64,000 nt of DNA from Tholera decimalis (lineage: Eukaryota; Arthropoda; Insecta; Lepidoptera; Noctuidae). The stretch lies in NCBI GenBank assembly GCA_943138885.2, contig OW964555.2, positions 43,896,459 to 43,960,458 of the forward strand. The letters run 5' to 3'. Under the pieces are notes generated by a model. The model had not been told where the DNA came from, did no database searches, and saw nothing but the letters and a program-made list of their open reading frames with translations. This document shows, in pieces, positions 43,320 through 54,714 of the stretch (position 1 is the stretch's first letter; each line of letters starts with the position of its first letter). The translations under genes were made by a program, and so were the position numbers.

Positions 43320-44140
43320 AAATAGAGTTTAATTAACTTTCTTAATATTTAAGGCGTTATACGCATAGCACACGAGTATCACGGCATGCGAGTTGGTTTT
43401 ACTGCCAAAGCGCGCCTAGAAATCGTAGGTCAAACCTACAGCCCTTCGGTGAGCCACATTGTCTGTGGGGTCAAGCCGCATATAGATACATTTGAGATAT
43501 AAAAACCAGTCTCTCTACAGCACTCAGTATCCTCAACCATTATATGCTGAAAATGCTTTAAATAACTAAACATTTAATTTAAAGGCAAATTCTAGTTTTA
43601 ATTTTTAGGTGCAGAATTAAGGTGTGCGGTGCTAATTTTAGCGACGATAAGTATATACATTGACGCAAAAAACATAGTAAGTAAGTAAGTATATACAAAG
43701 ACAGGATGTGGTTTGAAGATATACAACATTGCAAATACGTTAGAGAAACATTTAATTACAATGAACATTTTCATTAGAAACAAAAACTTTTAAATAAAAA
43801 AAAATTGCCATTTTCGGTTCTAAGCCTGAATTTCTATATTTTACCATTTTTCACACAAATTGGATCAGAATTCTTTAAGTAATCGATGTACATAATTATA
43901 AAGAAAGTATCTTGAAAATGACATCGTACAAGTTAACATAAATGATAACATAAAATAAAAAAAAACTACTGCCCAAACCAAATTATTTTTTTATGGGAAC
44001 AATGGCAACTATTCCGCATGAAACAAAAACAAATCGCATAAATCGGATCAAAAATCTCGGCGTAATCGATTGTAAAAAAAAATATACCCACCGAACTGTG
44101 AACCTACTCCTTTTGGAAGTCGGTTAAAAAGTACAAAGTC
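43320..44140. other. No gene recognised
   Basis: AT-rich, ending with GAAGTCGGTTAAAAAG (44115), an end motif of the same repeat class as 40707. Confidence 0.35.
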
Positions 44141-44184
44141 GTAAAAATTTTTGTTTGTAAAACATTCCTCTCATTCTTGCGTGA

Positions 44185-44395
44185 ATGCAGTAAGCGTCAA
44201 TAGCCGAATGGATAAGTTGTCGGACATGTGATTGAGAGGTCACGAGTTCGAACCCCTCCCATTACACTATTCCATAAACCCACTCCAGACACAAGCATAA
44301 TTATTTAGCTTAGTTGGAGGGGTGAACAAGGTTAATAATGTGAATTCTACCCTCATTGCAGTAAACTTAAAAAAATATATTAAGTAAGATACACT
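44185..44395 (+). repeat. tRNA-derived SINE
   Basis: Head with A box (AATAGCCGAATGGATAAG) and B box (GAGGTCACGAGTTCGAACCC), body with TTAGTTGGAGGGGTGAACAA and ATGTGAATTCTACC, A-rich tail. Same family as 55115-55310. Confidence 0.6.
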
Positions 44396-44464
44396 AAAGA
44401 AACAGAATCTAATGTGCCTTTCAAATCAACCTATCAGCTTAGCTAAATTCGAGTAAGCTGCCTA

Positions 44465-44806
44465 AAGCTTTGGTTTCCTAGGATAGCGGTGCCGTCATAT
44501 AGCGGCCGTAATACAGCGGTGAATGATGTCACTAGAACGTTGTCTATGTAAACAAAATGGCGCGGTTTCCTAGAGAGCGGTAACTGACACCGTAACGTCA
44601 AAAAGCGGTGCCGCCATTTGCATGACGGCCGTCTTGTCGGTGTCAGATGGTTTCATGAACGTTTCATTGATAGCGATGAAGCAGACAGTGTGTTAAAACG
44701 GCCGTGGAACTTTCCACATGTCGTCACCGTAAAGACGGCCGCCTTTTTGCATCCGTAATATTACGGCCGCTATATGACGGCACCGCTTTCCTAGGAAAAC
44801 AAAGCT
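44465..44806. mobile_element. MITE with ~46-bp inverted ends
   Basis: Left AAGCTTTGGTTTCCTAGGAT AGCGGTGCCGTCATATAGCG and the inverted right end match with few differences. Internal sequence reads SERFIDSDEADSVLKRP, possibly a transposase remnant. 342 bp. Confidence 0.7.
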
Positions 44807-44808
44807 TA

Positions 44809-44948
44809 AGATGGTTTCGTGAACGTTTCATTGATAGCGATGAAGCAGACAGTGTGTTAAAACGGCCGTGGAACTTTCCACATGTCGTCACCGTAAAGAC
44901 GGCCGCCTTTTTGCGTCCGTAATATTACGGCCGCTATATGACGGCACC
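44809..44948. repeat. Tandem partial duplication of the MITE
   Basis: Repeats 44645-44787 almost exactly (GATGGTTTCGTGAACGTTTC to ATATGACGGCAC), directly after the MITE's right end. Confidence 0.8.
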
Positions 44949-45019
44949 TAATTCGTAACTGTAACTGTACGTCCTGGAGCTTGAGAAGAGCTTGTGGCTA
45001 CATAATAAACCACATGGTT

Positions 45020-45175
45020 CAATCTTCAAGGTTAAGCAAGGCTTATCGAGGTTGGTCGGTGGATAGGTGACCGTCTCAACACATCGAGATTCCTCCATGC
45101 CTCAGAGAGCACGTTAAGCCATTAGTCCCAGCTGTAATTTGTACATCTTTGACAGTCATTACGGGTAGTCAGAAG
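45020..45175 (+). repeat. 5S rRNA-like SINE fragment
   Basis: GGTTAAGCAAGGCTTATCGA followed by GGATAGGTGACCGTCTC resembles the internal promoter half of 5S rRNA ('GTTAAGCAACG...GATGGGTGACCG'). The tail AGAGCACGTTAAGCCATTAG and ATCTTTGACAGTCATTACGG recurs, diverged, at 51195 and 57305. Not a 5S gene: the 5' half and the 3' end are missing. Confidence 0.45.
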
Positions 45176-45269
45176 GCCTTAAAATCTGGGGTATCGTGTT
45201 ACCCAGCTATTGGGTTTTGGAGGTCAGATAGGCAGTCGCTCCATGTAAGATTAATACTCAGCTGCATCC

Positions 45270-46012
45270 GATTATACCTGTCGCCAAATAACTTGGCAAG
45301 GTTTTGGCGTAGTGGGGGTAAGTTCGCGCATGGTGCACTTAGTGGAAGAAAAATGTGGTCACTTTTACTGCTTGCCATTATTCTATGGTTATTGCCATCA
45401 TTTATTTTTAATCATATCTGTTCAGAGGAATGTTAAAGAAAGAAGATGAATTCATTCGTTAATTCGGTATTATATATAAATAAAATAGATATAATACATA
45501 AATACTTTTAAAAGTGAGAAAAATGTATTTAATAAAACATTAGAAATAATATGTTCTCGTCGTCACAATTAGTTCACAAAACTGCCACCTCTTTTATTCT
45601 TCTTTTTTCCCGGTATCCTAAAGACAGTGAGGAATTCGGAATTTCAACCTTCCTAAACTATAGCGTCTAACTGTTCTTTCTGACGTTTTAATAGTCTGCG
45701 TAAAACGGTATTTGGTCCTGGTATTGTAATCAACGTAACAAAAACTAAATTTAAAACAACAATTCTTAACAAAACAAAAGGGTACAACTTTCCTGTACGC
45801 AAGTGTATTCGGAAGCAAATTGAACGAGAACTACTGACGCACCAATCGCGCGCTCGGAGCGGCGCTACGTCATACCCCGCGTCCCGCTGACAACCGCTGA
45901 CACCTAAAAATCGACTTCTGCGTCGCATTGAAATCGTTCAATGCGACGCAGAAGTCGATTTTTAATAACTTGGCAAGAATCGTCTTGCCAAGTTATTTGG
46001 CGACAGCTATAC
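45270..46012. repeat. Inverted repeat arms around a 700-bp segment
   Basis: TATACCTGTCGCCAAATAAC TTGGCAAG (45273-45300) recurs inverted at about 45983-46012. The interval holds MWSLLLLAIILWLLP (45352, signal-peptide-like but soon stopped) and two hairpins at the right side. Confidence 0.5.
45905..45997. repeat. Two adjacent perfect hairpins with the same ATCG loop
   Basis: Hairpin 1: arms 45905-45932 and 45937-45964 (28 bp, perfect), loop ATCG. Hairpin 2: arms 45964-45978 and 45983-45997 (15 bp, perfect), loop ATCG. They share base 45964. Confidence 0.9.
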
Positions 46013-46017
46013 ACTGG

Positions 46018-46497
46018 AAGCTGACACCAACATAATTCGGAAAAGGCTACGTTCATACAATAATCTTCTCTTACTCCGTCCTTCCCATACTTCTGACTTT
46101 GTTCATTCTTCTATTCTCCTCTTGAATGCGCTTCCTCTCGAGATCAATCTCTACGCATGACAATCGCTACGTATTTAAAAAGAAATTGCGGAACATCTTT
46201 CTACATCAATAAGCAGAATTTCCACATTTAATTTTCATTTGCTTTTTAAGTATATTATGTATGTATATGTATTTATATAAGTATTTATTCATATAAATAT
46301 TATTTATGTAGATTTTTATTTTATGATACTAGGTTTTTTGTGTTATCACTATTATTATTTTTTTCCAATATCGTTTTCACGTACATAATCACCTGCCACA
46401 CTATCTCTTCACCACTATGGTTGACGGGTAGAGAATGCCTACGGCATTAAGTCCGCCTTTGTACCTATGTGCATAAAGTGTAAATAAATTTGAACAT
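46018..46497 (+). pseudogene. LINE ORF2 C-terminus and 3' UTR
   Basis: Reads RSYNNLLLLRPSHTSDFVHS and ILLLNALPLEINLYA, stop, then a T-rich UTR ending GGCATTAAGTCCGCCTTTGT and GTGTAAATAAATTTG. This is a usual ending for lepidopteran Jockey/CR1-like LINEs. Confidence 0.55.
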
Positions 46498-46802
46498 CTG
46501 TTTTTTTCCTGTGCTTCCCACAGGATTGGAATTTGCATGTAAAAAACACTGTCATACATAGCAACGAACTCGCGTGAAAAGCTTGTATAAAATAAAACTG
46601 GAACTGCTTATTTAAATATAGATAGTGGTAGCAGTTTCACTATAAATACCTTGTTTTACTTTGAATTAAAGTGCTAGTAGTTATGTAAAGAAATCAAACG
46701 AACATTATTTATTTTAAACTAGACCTTTATATTTTACATTTTCTAATAGTGTTTACTACATTAAAGTGGTTTTGAGTGAAATGAAATTGCAAGGAATATT
46801 AA

Positions 46803-46816
46803 AATGGCTTGTCTAG
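46803..46816 (+). CDS. Candidate first exon of the GMC gene
   Basis: ATGGCTTGTCTAG directly before GTAACT, with CTATAAATA upstream at 46640. It ends in the phase the 51472 exon requires. It would give only MACL before the FAD domain and no signal peptide, unlike most secreted GMC enzymes, so a different or extra exon is quite possible. Confidence 0.15.
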
Positions 46817-46879
46817 GTAACTATACTATTTTTTAAAGATAACCTCAGATAAATCGGCGTGTGTATAGACATGGACGCT

Positions 46880-47290
46880 GCGAGAAATAGAATAGAAGAA
46901 GATAGATGCTCTGGATATGTGGTGGTGGAGAAGGATGCTCGGAGTATCATGGACCGAGTTCCGCACAAATGCATCCATACTTGACGAATTGCACATCCAA
47001 CAACGTCTACCAGCCCATGTTCAAACTCGCATTCTCAAATTTTTCGGTCACGTTTCTAGGCGAATTATCAATTCCATCGAACGCCTCGTTGTTCAAGACA
47101 AAGTCGAAGGCATCCGGACACGCGGTAGATCACCCTTGCGATGGCCTGGTCAAATCAAGTCTGCTGTAAGTAGCCCATTGCATGAATGTACCAAATGACT
47201 GCTAACAGGCAAAAGTGGCGCAAAATTGTGAAAATGACCACAACAGCCTGGAAAACATGACATGATAACCACGACCGCTCTGAGAAGAAG
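46880..47290 (+). pseudogene. RTE-clade LINE, ORF C-terminal fragment
   Basis: The frame at 46917-47198 reads WWRRMLGVSWTEFRTNASIL, ILKFFGHVSRR and GIRTRGRSPLRWPGQIKSA. It continues, shifted, as KWRKIVK to about 47250. 'RRMLGISWTEFRTN...RPRGRSPMRW' is the C-terminus of RTE/BovB-like retrotransposons. The other frame over this region is a shadow. Confidence 0.65.
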
Positions 47291-48335
47291 TACTATTAGA
47301 ACTTAAATTGGGATATTTACCATGTGTATTAATTGTTTCAAGTGTCTGACATTTCAGCACTGTTGCAACCGCTTTGATCACGGATGAACTGAAGTATTCG
47401 AAAAATAATACATGGTAAATACACATGCAAATATCTTGTTTTAAGTTTTAATGATACTGTTAGTGACCATGTCAGTTTAGAGACTTATATGAACCCACAT
47501 GCTTCTCATAAAATTTGTCCAGTACCTAGTAAGATTTGTCAGTAGTGTAAAAATTAAAAAGACACTTAGTTCTCCCTTGTTGTTTTGGTGTTCCTTCTCA
47601 GGGTAGTCAGAAATCGCTGACGCCACTTAGTAAATTCGGTTACTTACAAAATATTTATCGTTTAACGCTGGTGAATATGCACAACCTGAAATCAGTTGGT
47701 TCAGAATTGTTAACTGAATTAATTTTAATCATTTTAATATTTTTTTACCGCAAAAATAATGACTTAATCTAAATAAATTACAATTACACTATCGCTGTAC
47801 AATCAAATTAAATTAAAATGGACCGTAAATCAAAGTAGTAACTTTTTAAATACAGATTTATACAAATTCCGTAATTAAATACAAAATAAATAAAAATGAA
47901 ACTTATTACAAGGAAGTTTGTTTAAAAATTCAGTGTATTATGATTATAACATAATTTTCTATTTAGAGTGTTTGATAGTGTGCGTTATATATGATACATG
48001 AGGAATAATAAAAAATACATAATTTAAATAATAAATTGTAAGATAACATGTCAAAAATTCCCACAGCAGGGACACAAGCCTGAAATGAGTGGACAATAAT
48101 CCTTGGCTATGGATTTTTCGATTGTATGACAAACCGGTTTCCTCATGCTGATTTCATTCACCATTTTGATATCTAAGCAGTGGTGATGACGTAAATTACA
48201 TTAAAGTTATGTGCCTTCATTTAAGTAATTATTTTCTTTTATATAGATAGATAATACACCGTGAACAACCCGAGTATTTATTTTCTTTTTTGTCAAATCA
48301 ATCCAACCGTTGTCTGTAAAAGATATCTTTTAGTG
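47291..48335. other. AT-rich, no gene seen
   Basis: No coding segment or recognised repeat. Confidence 0.4.
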
Positions 48336-48344
48336 ATAAAACTC

Positions 48345-49185
48345 TCAGAAAGGCCATGGTAGAGCGCATAAATTTGACCTTAAATCTCGTTTCCCAATGG
48401 GGTGACGACAATCTGGTCAAATTCAATGCTCTGAAAACACAGGCTTGTCTTTTCGGCGCTAAAAGGAGCGCTAAGGGAGGCCTTTTGAATTGACCCCTAC
48501 TTTCCGAAGTACATCTGTGCCAGTTACCAGTCGCCTGGAGCTTTTGGGCATGGAGTTGACGTCAGACCTCAACTTCGGCTCAACCATCGAGTTCAGAGCT
48601 CAGACTGCAGCAAAAAAGCTGAGAATCCTACACAAGGTGGGGCGGTACTTCACGCCTGGACAGCTTCTAAATCTGTATAAAGCACAGCGTTCCTGCGTGG
48701 AGTATTGCAGCCACTTGTGGGATGGCTCTGCAAAGTACCAGCTTGCTGCATTGGACTCGATCGAGCGCAGAGCTAAATGGCTTATAGGCGACGAGGTGCT
48801 GGTGGACAAGCTTCATAGCCTGGCTCATCGGCGAACTGTTGCTTGTCTGTCGGTTTTCTACAGATTGTACTTCGGGGAGTGTGCGCAGGAGCTCCATGAC
48901 CTGATTCCTCCATCTCCCTTTCACTACCGGTCTACCAGATGCACGGCTGGATACCACCACACTTGGTTAATATACCGTCTTGTCGTACCAAGCGCTTCTC
49001 TTCCACATTTATTGTGCGCACAGCCAAGCTGTGGAATTCTCTGCCGGCTTCTGTGTTCCCTGCTACTTATGACCTTTCAGCCTTTAAAGCACGAGTAAAT
49101 AGGCATCTTCTGGGCTCGCTCGTCCCATCTTAGACCTCATCCATCGCTTACCATCAGGCGAGATCGAGGTCAAGAGTGGGCCCAT
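48345..49185 (+). pseudogene. LINE ORF2 C-terminal half and 3' end (Jockey/CR1-like)
   Basis: From MVERINLTLNLVSQWGDDNL (48357) with NALKTQACLFG, then after a frameshift the 202-codon frame at 48490 (LELLGMELTSDLNFGSTIEF; LYKAQRSCVEYCSHLWDGSA; SIERRAKWLIGD). A second shift near 48945 leads to RTKRFSSTFIVRTAKLWNSL and LSAFKARVNRHLLGSLVPS at 49133. It ends with the TTACCATCAGGCGAGATCG tail and an A-run. It is the post-RT C-terminal region; RT catalytic motifs are absent. The longest copy of this family in the window. Confidence 0.7.
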
Positions 49186-49200
49186 CGGTAATAAAAAAAT

Positions 49201-49530
49201 AAAAAAAACCACCCGTTGTATCACCGTTTAAATATATTAAGTCCTTATTTATTCCTGGTATAGTCTACAATAAAGTGTATATCTTTCTATGTATCTTCCT
49301 AGGTTCAAATCACGACCTACACAACTTGTAAGTTCTGCCATGTAAAATTTAGAATATTCTCGTTTTAGATTCCCAAAGTTGTCATCCGACAAACTCAGTA
49401 TCTGCGCTTGCTGATATTTCTAAGACCCAGGATGCTTTCCACACGCTGTCGTTGTTAATGCTGGTCAACTATTTATTTCCTAAACAAGCTAAATTGAAAG
49501 GTTAGTATTTGTAACGTTTAATGTTTTTAA
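49201..49530. other. No gene recognised
   Basis: Unclassified sequence between LINE tail and MITE. Confidence 0.35.
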
Positions 49531-49535
49531 CCTTT

Positions 49536-49972
49536 ACACTAGCGTTTGTCCAGCGTAGGCGTACGATAAACGTTACTGCGTTACTATTTAAAAGTTTAGA
49601 GACTATGGGAACGATAAATAAAACTCAATTTAACGTCTATATACTGGTACCTATATTTTATTTCATGAATGCCTTAGTTATATCTATACATTCTCGGGTC
49701 AATGTAGTGTCGGAAATGGCCCCACTGGTAGACATTGTAATCCAATCAGAACCACAGTAAGGAGGCCGTCAAAGCCAACAATAGAGTTTCTTCGTCAGAA
49801 TCCTTTTTGTTAATTATATTTCCGAAACGACAATGCAATTGTGTGACGTCTGCGCCACGTAAGCGCAACGTCTGCGCCGCGTTAGCGCAGCGTTTAATTG
49901 ACTCCAGTGGTAACGCCGCAGTCTGCGTTGCGCACTTTATCGAACGCCTACGCTGCACAAACGCTAGTGTGA
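49536..49972. mobile_element. MITE with ~35-bp inverted ends
   Basis: ACACTAGCGTTTGTCCAGCG TAGGCG at the left and its inverse (CGCCTACGCTGCACAAACGC TAGTGT) at the right; about 437 bp. The interior is rich in TGCGCC/GCGCA palindromes at 49845-49890. No ORF. Confidence 0.7.
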
Positions 49973-49979
49973 AGGCACT

Positions 49980-51170
49980 CTTAGGTTTTTTTTTAAATTT
50001 GATATCAAACGGTATATCTCATTTTCCTGTAGGTACTCAACTTTTTAGGCATCAGATGTCTTTATTTGTTTCTCATCATGTTTAAGAGTGTACCAAAATT
50101 TAAGTGAATCACACAGGACATTTGGAATTAACATATTATTATAGGTCCTTTTGTTTATCTTAAGGGGATACAGACCCTAAAATCTCGAAACCCTAAAATC
50201 CGCTTTTATGTAAAATAGTCCAACTTCACAGATTCAAACAAAAACCAACGACCAAAACCTAAAGGACAGATCAAGATCTCCAATTTTTCTCACAGAACTT
50301 ACACAACGTTAGTTTGTCAGAGAAATACGTACCACCCTATAATACAATAATGTTGCATGCCACCAAACACTGACATGGTGATATTATAAGGATTTATATA
50401 AACTTTGAACGTCCCCTGTGTTGCATACATGTTGGCTCATGCCTACAAATCCAGTGGATATCAAATATTACATCACAACACAGGTATACCAGACAACGTA
50501 CATTGCCATTACTCGTAATGTCAACTTGTAACGCAAAACCGGTTGATTTATGCACACAAATTTTTATTACGTTGACGTGTTTCTAAACGTGGGACGCAAT
50601 ATACACGCGTTTTGTGTATTTTATGACAAATAGCAGTAAGATAATGATGTTTTACGTGGTAACCTATTTGCATACTGTTACGAAGTACAAGGGCATTTGT
50701 GTAAAGGATTATGATAGATTTGTGAGTAATCCATGGCCAGTGTTTTGATTTTTTTATGAAACACTGGGCCAGGTTAGAAACATAGATAGAATATACTTTA
50801 TTGTACACCAATAACTGAATCACACTTAAATAACAATATTGTAAAAAAATATGGTTACAATAGTTCTTATCGCTGAGATCGAAATCTTCCAGAAAACCTT
50901 TGGAAGGACTTTACGAGGTTTAATTAAAATGAGGAGGGCTAAATTAGTGTACCACTTTACAAATACATACTCATCAAAACAGAAAAACTAACAAAATATA
51001 AATATAATTATGTATATAAATACAATATATAAGTACATAAAATATATAATGTGTTCTTTAACATCGTGTGGTTTAACAGGTTGGGAAACATCGAGAAAGA
51101 GAGAGTTGAGTGAGTCTTTTAATGTCATAGATTTTTCTAATACTGAGGAGCTCTGCATAACTGTTCATTT
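49980..51170. other. No gene recognised
   Basis: AT-rich. It may be an intron or upstream region of the GMC gene. Confidence 0.35.
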
Positions 51171-51471
51171 CATATTATCGAGATTCCTGTATGCCTAGGA
51201 TAGCACGTCAAGCCTTTTATCTCGGCTGTCTTTTGTACATCTTTGAGAGTCGTTACAAGAAGTCTGTAGCAAGTATATCCAACACTAGTTTTGCTAAAAG
51301 CTATTGCATTGCCCAGTTACTAGTTGTGTAGGTGAGGTAGGTAAGTGGTTCATGTAAAATACTAGTACCATGCTGCAACTTGTTAGACTAGCAGCTGCTT
51401 CGGAAATGACTAGGCAGATAATTTATTCATATTCATTTATTCATAAAATTTATAGTTTTATTCCTCAACAG

Positions 51472-53214
51472 ATGGAAACCGCTTTGACTTTCTGATTGTT
51501 GGAGGTGGTACTGCAGGATGTGTTCTGGCTAACAGACTTGCTGCAGCAAATCATACTGTTCTATTGCTGGAAGCTGGAACTGATGAACCATATGAATCCT
51601 TTGTAAGTTCTGTTTATTATCTAACAATTTTCTTTGCTTAGATAATACCATTAAATTAACTGTTAATCATTATTTCAGTTACCAGGAGCACTAGTTTATC
51701 TACCAAATTCTGGATTGGACTGGAATCTAACGGCTACTCCAGATAAATACACTGGAAGATGCCATCGAAACCCTGCCATGGCCGTGCCTGTTGGAAAAGT
51801 TCTTGGAGGAAGCGGCTCAATCGGTTACATGCTTGGGTTAAGGGGAATTGTACACGACTATCATAAATGGGCTGAAGCAGTGAATGACTCTTCTTGGGAA
51901 TACACCAACCTTCTGCCATACTTTAAGCGAAGTGAAAGACTGCAAGCTCCAAAAATAGCGAACTCTGCCACAGGCAACTGTCGAGGGGTTGGAGGTACAC
52001 CTCCAGATTTTGGAGTTGAAGGAGGGGCGGGAAACATAGGAATCGCTCAAGACAATAGCACAAATATCAAGGATTATTTAGAATCATTTAAAGAGATGGG
52101 CAATAAAATAGTCCAAGACTTAAGTGGTAGACATTCTATTGGCTACAGTCGAGTACTATACACTATAGCTGAAGGTTACCGACAAAGTACAGCGTACGGC
52201 TATCTGGTGCCAGCGAAAAAATATCCAAATCTCTTTTTGTCCAAGAACACATTAGTAACGAAAATTATTTTTGATAAAAACAAAAATGCTATCGGTGTGA
52301 GAGCAAGTATTAACGGTAAAAAGGAAATATTTTTAAGAGCTAATAAAGAAGTTATACTGTCTGCTGGAGTGATCAAGTCCCCACAGTTACTTATGCTTTC
52401 AGGAATTGGCCCAAGAAAACATTTAAAAGAAAAAGATATTACAGTTATTGCTGATTTACCTGTTGGCGAGAATTTTCAAGATCAACAAGTTGTCACTGTT
52501 ATGCATAGGGCGAAGAAAATTACAGACCCTGGACCATTTAATTTCCATACTTACCCAGCGTCAGCTGTTGTTGGTTATAAATCCTTGGAGCCATGTTCTG
52601 AGGTACCTGACTATGCTACATTTACTTTTATTGAAGAACGACTCCATTTCTTACTCCAGTTTTGCGCTTTACCATTTAATTTTCAGTACGACATTTGCGA
52701 TAGGTCATACAACCAACTCATGGGTAGACAAAACGCTTACACCCAAATCGTAAATTTGTACCCAAAATCGAGAGGAAAAGTTACTTTAAAAACTAAAAAT
52801 CCTCGTGATGCTCCAATGATTGATACTGGATACTTCTCCAAAAAAGAAGATATAAATAATTTGGTCAAATATTTGAAAGATTTTCTTCCAATCGTGAATA
52901 CAACTTATTTCAAGGATGTGAATGGTAACATTCTGGACCCTATTGGAGACAAATGTAGTGACTTTAAATATGGAACTGACGACTATTGGAAGTGTTATGT
53001 GTATTGTATGTCCACAAGTATGTGGAACTATGGTGGTACTTGCTCCATGGGTTCTGTGGTCGATTCTAAATTGAAGGTATATGGTATAAAATGTTTGAGG
53101 GTTGTAGATGCAAGTGTTATACCGTTTATTGTGACTGGTGGCAATTTTGTGGCTACAGTTGTGATTGCAGAGAAAGCTTCTGATATGATTATTGAAGAAC
53201 ATCAGGGGAATTAA
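51472..53214 (+). CDS. GMC oxidoreductase (glucose dehydrogenase/ecdysone oxidase-like), 5' end missing
   Basis: Two exons: 51472-51602 (after TTCCTCAACAG; donor TTT|GTAAGT) and 51679-53214 (after TTATTTCAG), together about 554 residues. FAD-binding start FDFLIVGGGTAGCVLANRLA, then LEAGTDEP; GMC signature 1 GKVLGGSGSIGYMLGLRG (about 51796); signature 2 AGVIKSPQLLMLSGIGP (about 52363). The C-terminal substrate/FAD region is WNYGGTCSMG ... LRVVDASVIP ... GGNFVATVVIAEKASDM. Family members oxidise alcohols, sugars or ecdysteroids using FAD, usually secreted. The usual catalytic His before GTC is Asn (53026-53028), and the second catalytic Asn/His position is Phe, so activity may be altered or lost. 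The reading frame is intact. The upstream exon(s) with start and signal peptide are not securely found. Confidence 0.88.
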
Positions 53215-53248
53215 ATATATATAGTAGATACTGATCTCTACGATGTAA

Positions 53249-53254
53249 AATAAA
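53249..53254 (+). terminator. Polyadenylation signal of the GMC gene
   Basis: AATAAA 35 bases after the stop codon, the expected distance for a short 3' UTR. Confidence 0.6.
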
Positions 53255-53269
53255 TATCAAAGAACATTT

Positions 53270-53735
53270 ATTTTTTAATTTCAGCCCCATAAATCGTAAG
53301 TCTGAAGTCAATGAACCATAAGTCATCTCTTCGATAACCCGACATATTTATATTTCACAACATTTTGTACACATACTCAATGCTACGAAAAACTTTAAAA
53401 ATTCCTATTTTAAAAAGACATGGTGTTGGTTGTCGTTAAATAAAGAGAAATATTTTTTTAAATAGTCACTCGTAAACTGGCCCCGTTACTATTCCTGTTA
53501 GGTTCAGAATCCTGACAATTTCACGAGAGTATTTTTTTTGACATTTCTTTATCCAAAAGCTTATAGCAACTGCTTATAGGTATGCTTCCAATATTTCGAA
53601 GTTAAACGCTCGTTGTTGACAAGTGAAGTTTTTTTTATCCCAGAATAAACGTTTGTTTATAATTTTTTCGAGTTTTTGTATTGAACAACTACCTAGGCCC
53701 GCGACTTTTTTTAAAATTGATAATAGGTTCGCGTT
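53270..53735. other. No gene recognised
   Basis: Downstream of the GMC gene; AT-rich. Confidence 0.35.
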
Positions 53736-53737
53736 TG

Positions 53738-54005
53738 GCCACTATATCACCTGATGGTAAGTGATGATGTGGTCGAAGATGGAGCACGCTTACCTAAAAG
53801 TAACCTATTCATTCTTGACTTAAAGACCCCTAGGTTATAACTATCGGGAAACACAGACTTCGGCAGGGAATTCCACTCCTTAGCCGTACGCACAATGAAG
53901 GTATTCCCAAAACGTTGAGTGCATATAGGTGGGATGTCCACCATGTAACGATGAGATTCATATATGTAAAAATCCTTTATTATATTATGTTCCATTGATC
54001 CCATT
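53738..54005 (-). pseudogene. LINE 3' end (Jockey/CR1-like family)
   Basis: Minus strand: YMVDIPPICTQRFGNTFIVR then TAKEWNSLPKSVFPDSYNLG and VFKSRMNRLLLG, with the short UTR containing ATCACTTACCATCAGGTGAT (53749-53768) at its end. Confidence 0.65.
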
Positions 54006-54009
54006 TAAA

Positions 54010-54490
54010 AATATTAAACCAATTCTGAGATAAGCCCAGATAAATAGATACATACAAATTAAAAAAAGTTTTAGTATCGTGTAGATAACTTTAAGCATTT
54101 GAGAGAACGCAGTTATGTTGAAATCACAGATATACAGATACACCTCAATTTTATTTATATGTATGTAATATAAATAAATTATTTATTGGACCATTGTTAC
54201 AAACTTTTTCTGAGTACTGCTTGATACTATGTAGAATATTGTATTAAGTTATAGAATTTTGTAGCTTTAAAATTACACAGTGATCCCCTAACTAAATGGC
54301 GCGTGTATCTTGAGGGCCAAAAATACATATCTAATGAGCCCAAACATGATTGTGCTACCTAGTTTACGAAGATTATCTTGTTAGAATATTCTTTGGCCGC
54401 ATTCCAGCTCCATAATCAGACTCTGGGCGTCATCTTGAGTAATATCAACTGTCAATACCCATCCGAACACTCTTCTTCTTTTCTACTCCC
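54010..54490. other. No gene recognised
   Basis: AT-rich spacer. Confidence 0.35.
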
Positions 54491-54499
54491 AGGTTTGCT

Positions 54500-54710
54500 T
54501 GGGAGGTAAATCCCGGATGGTGGGTTGTAAATCCCGATCCCGTGGGAATTACGGGATAAAAGTAAGTGTTATCCCAGAATATTAACTATCTATACACCAA
54601 ATTTCATTCAGATTGATTCATATAGTTTTTGCGTGAAAGAGTAACAAACATCTATTCATCCATCCATACATACATCATCCTCACAAACTTTCGCATTAGT
54701 AATATAACGT
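54500..54710 (-). repeat. RTE/SINE-like repeat
   Basis: Minus-strand copy of the 32148 type, from ACTTTCGCATTAGTAATATA (54688) back to CCCGATCCCGTGGGAATTAC. Confidence 0.6.
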
Positions 54711-54714
54711 GTAA

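Noticed and set aside
44185..44280. tRNA gene
   Set aside because: A and B boxes are present, but the acceptor stem cannot be closed and the sequence continues into a SINE body shared with 55115-55310.
45020..45140. 5S rRNA gene
   Set aside because: Only the internal-promoter half is similar; the 5' half and pairing 3' end are absent.
45149..45436. Signal-peptide exon (MWSLLLLAIILWLLP) for the GMC gene
   Set aside because: The frame stops soon after, and no suitable donor in the right phase follows.
52786..53202. 138-codon minus-strand ORF
   Set aside because: It is antisense to the GMC coding exon; a shadow frame.
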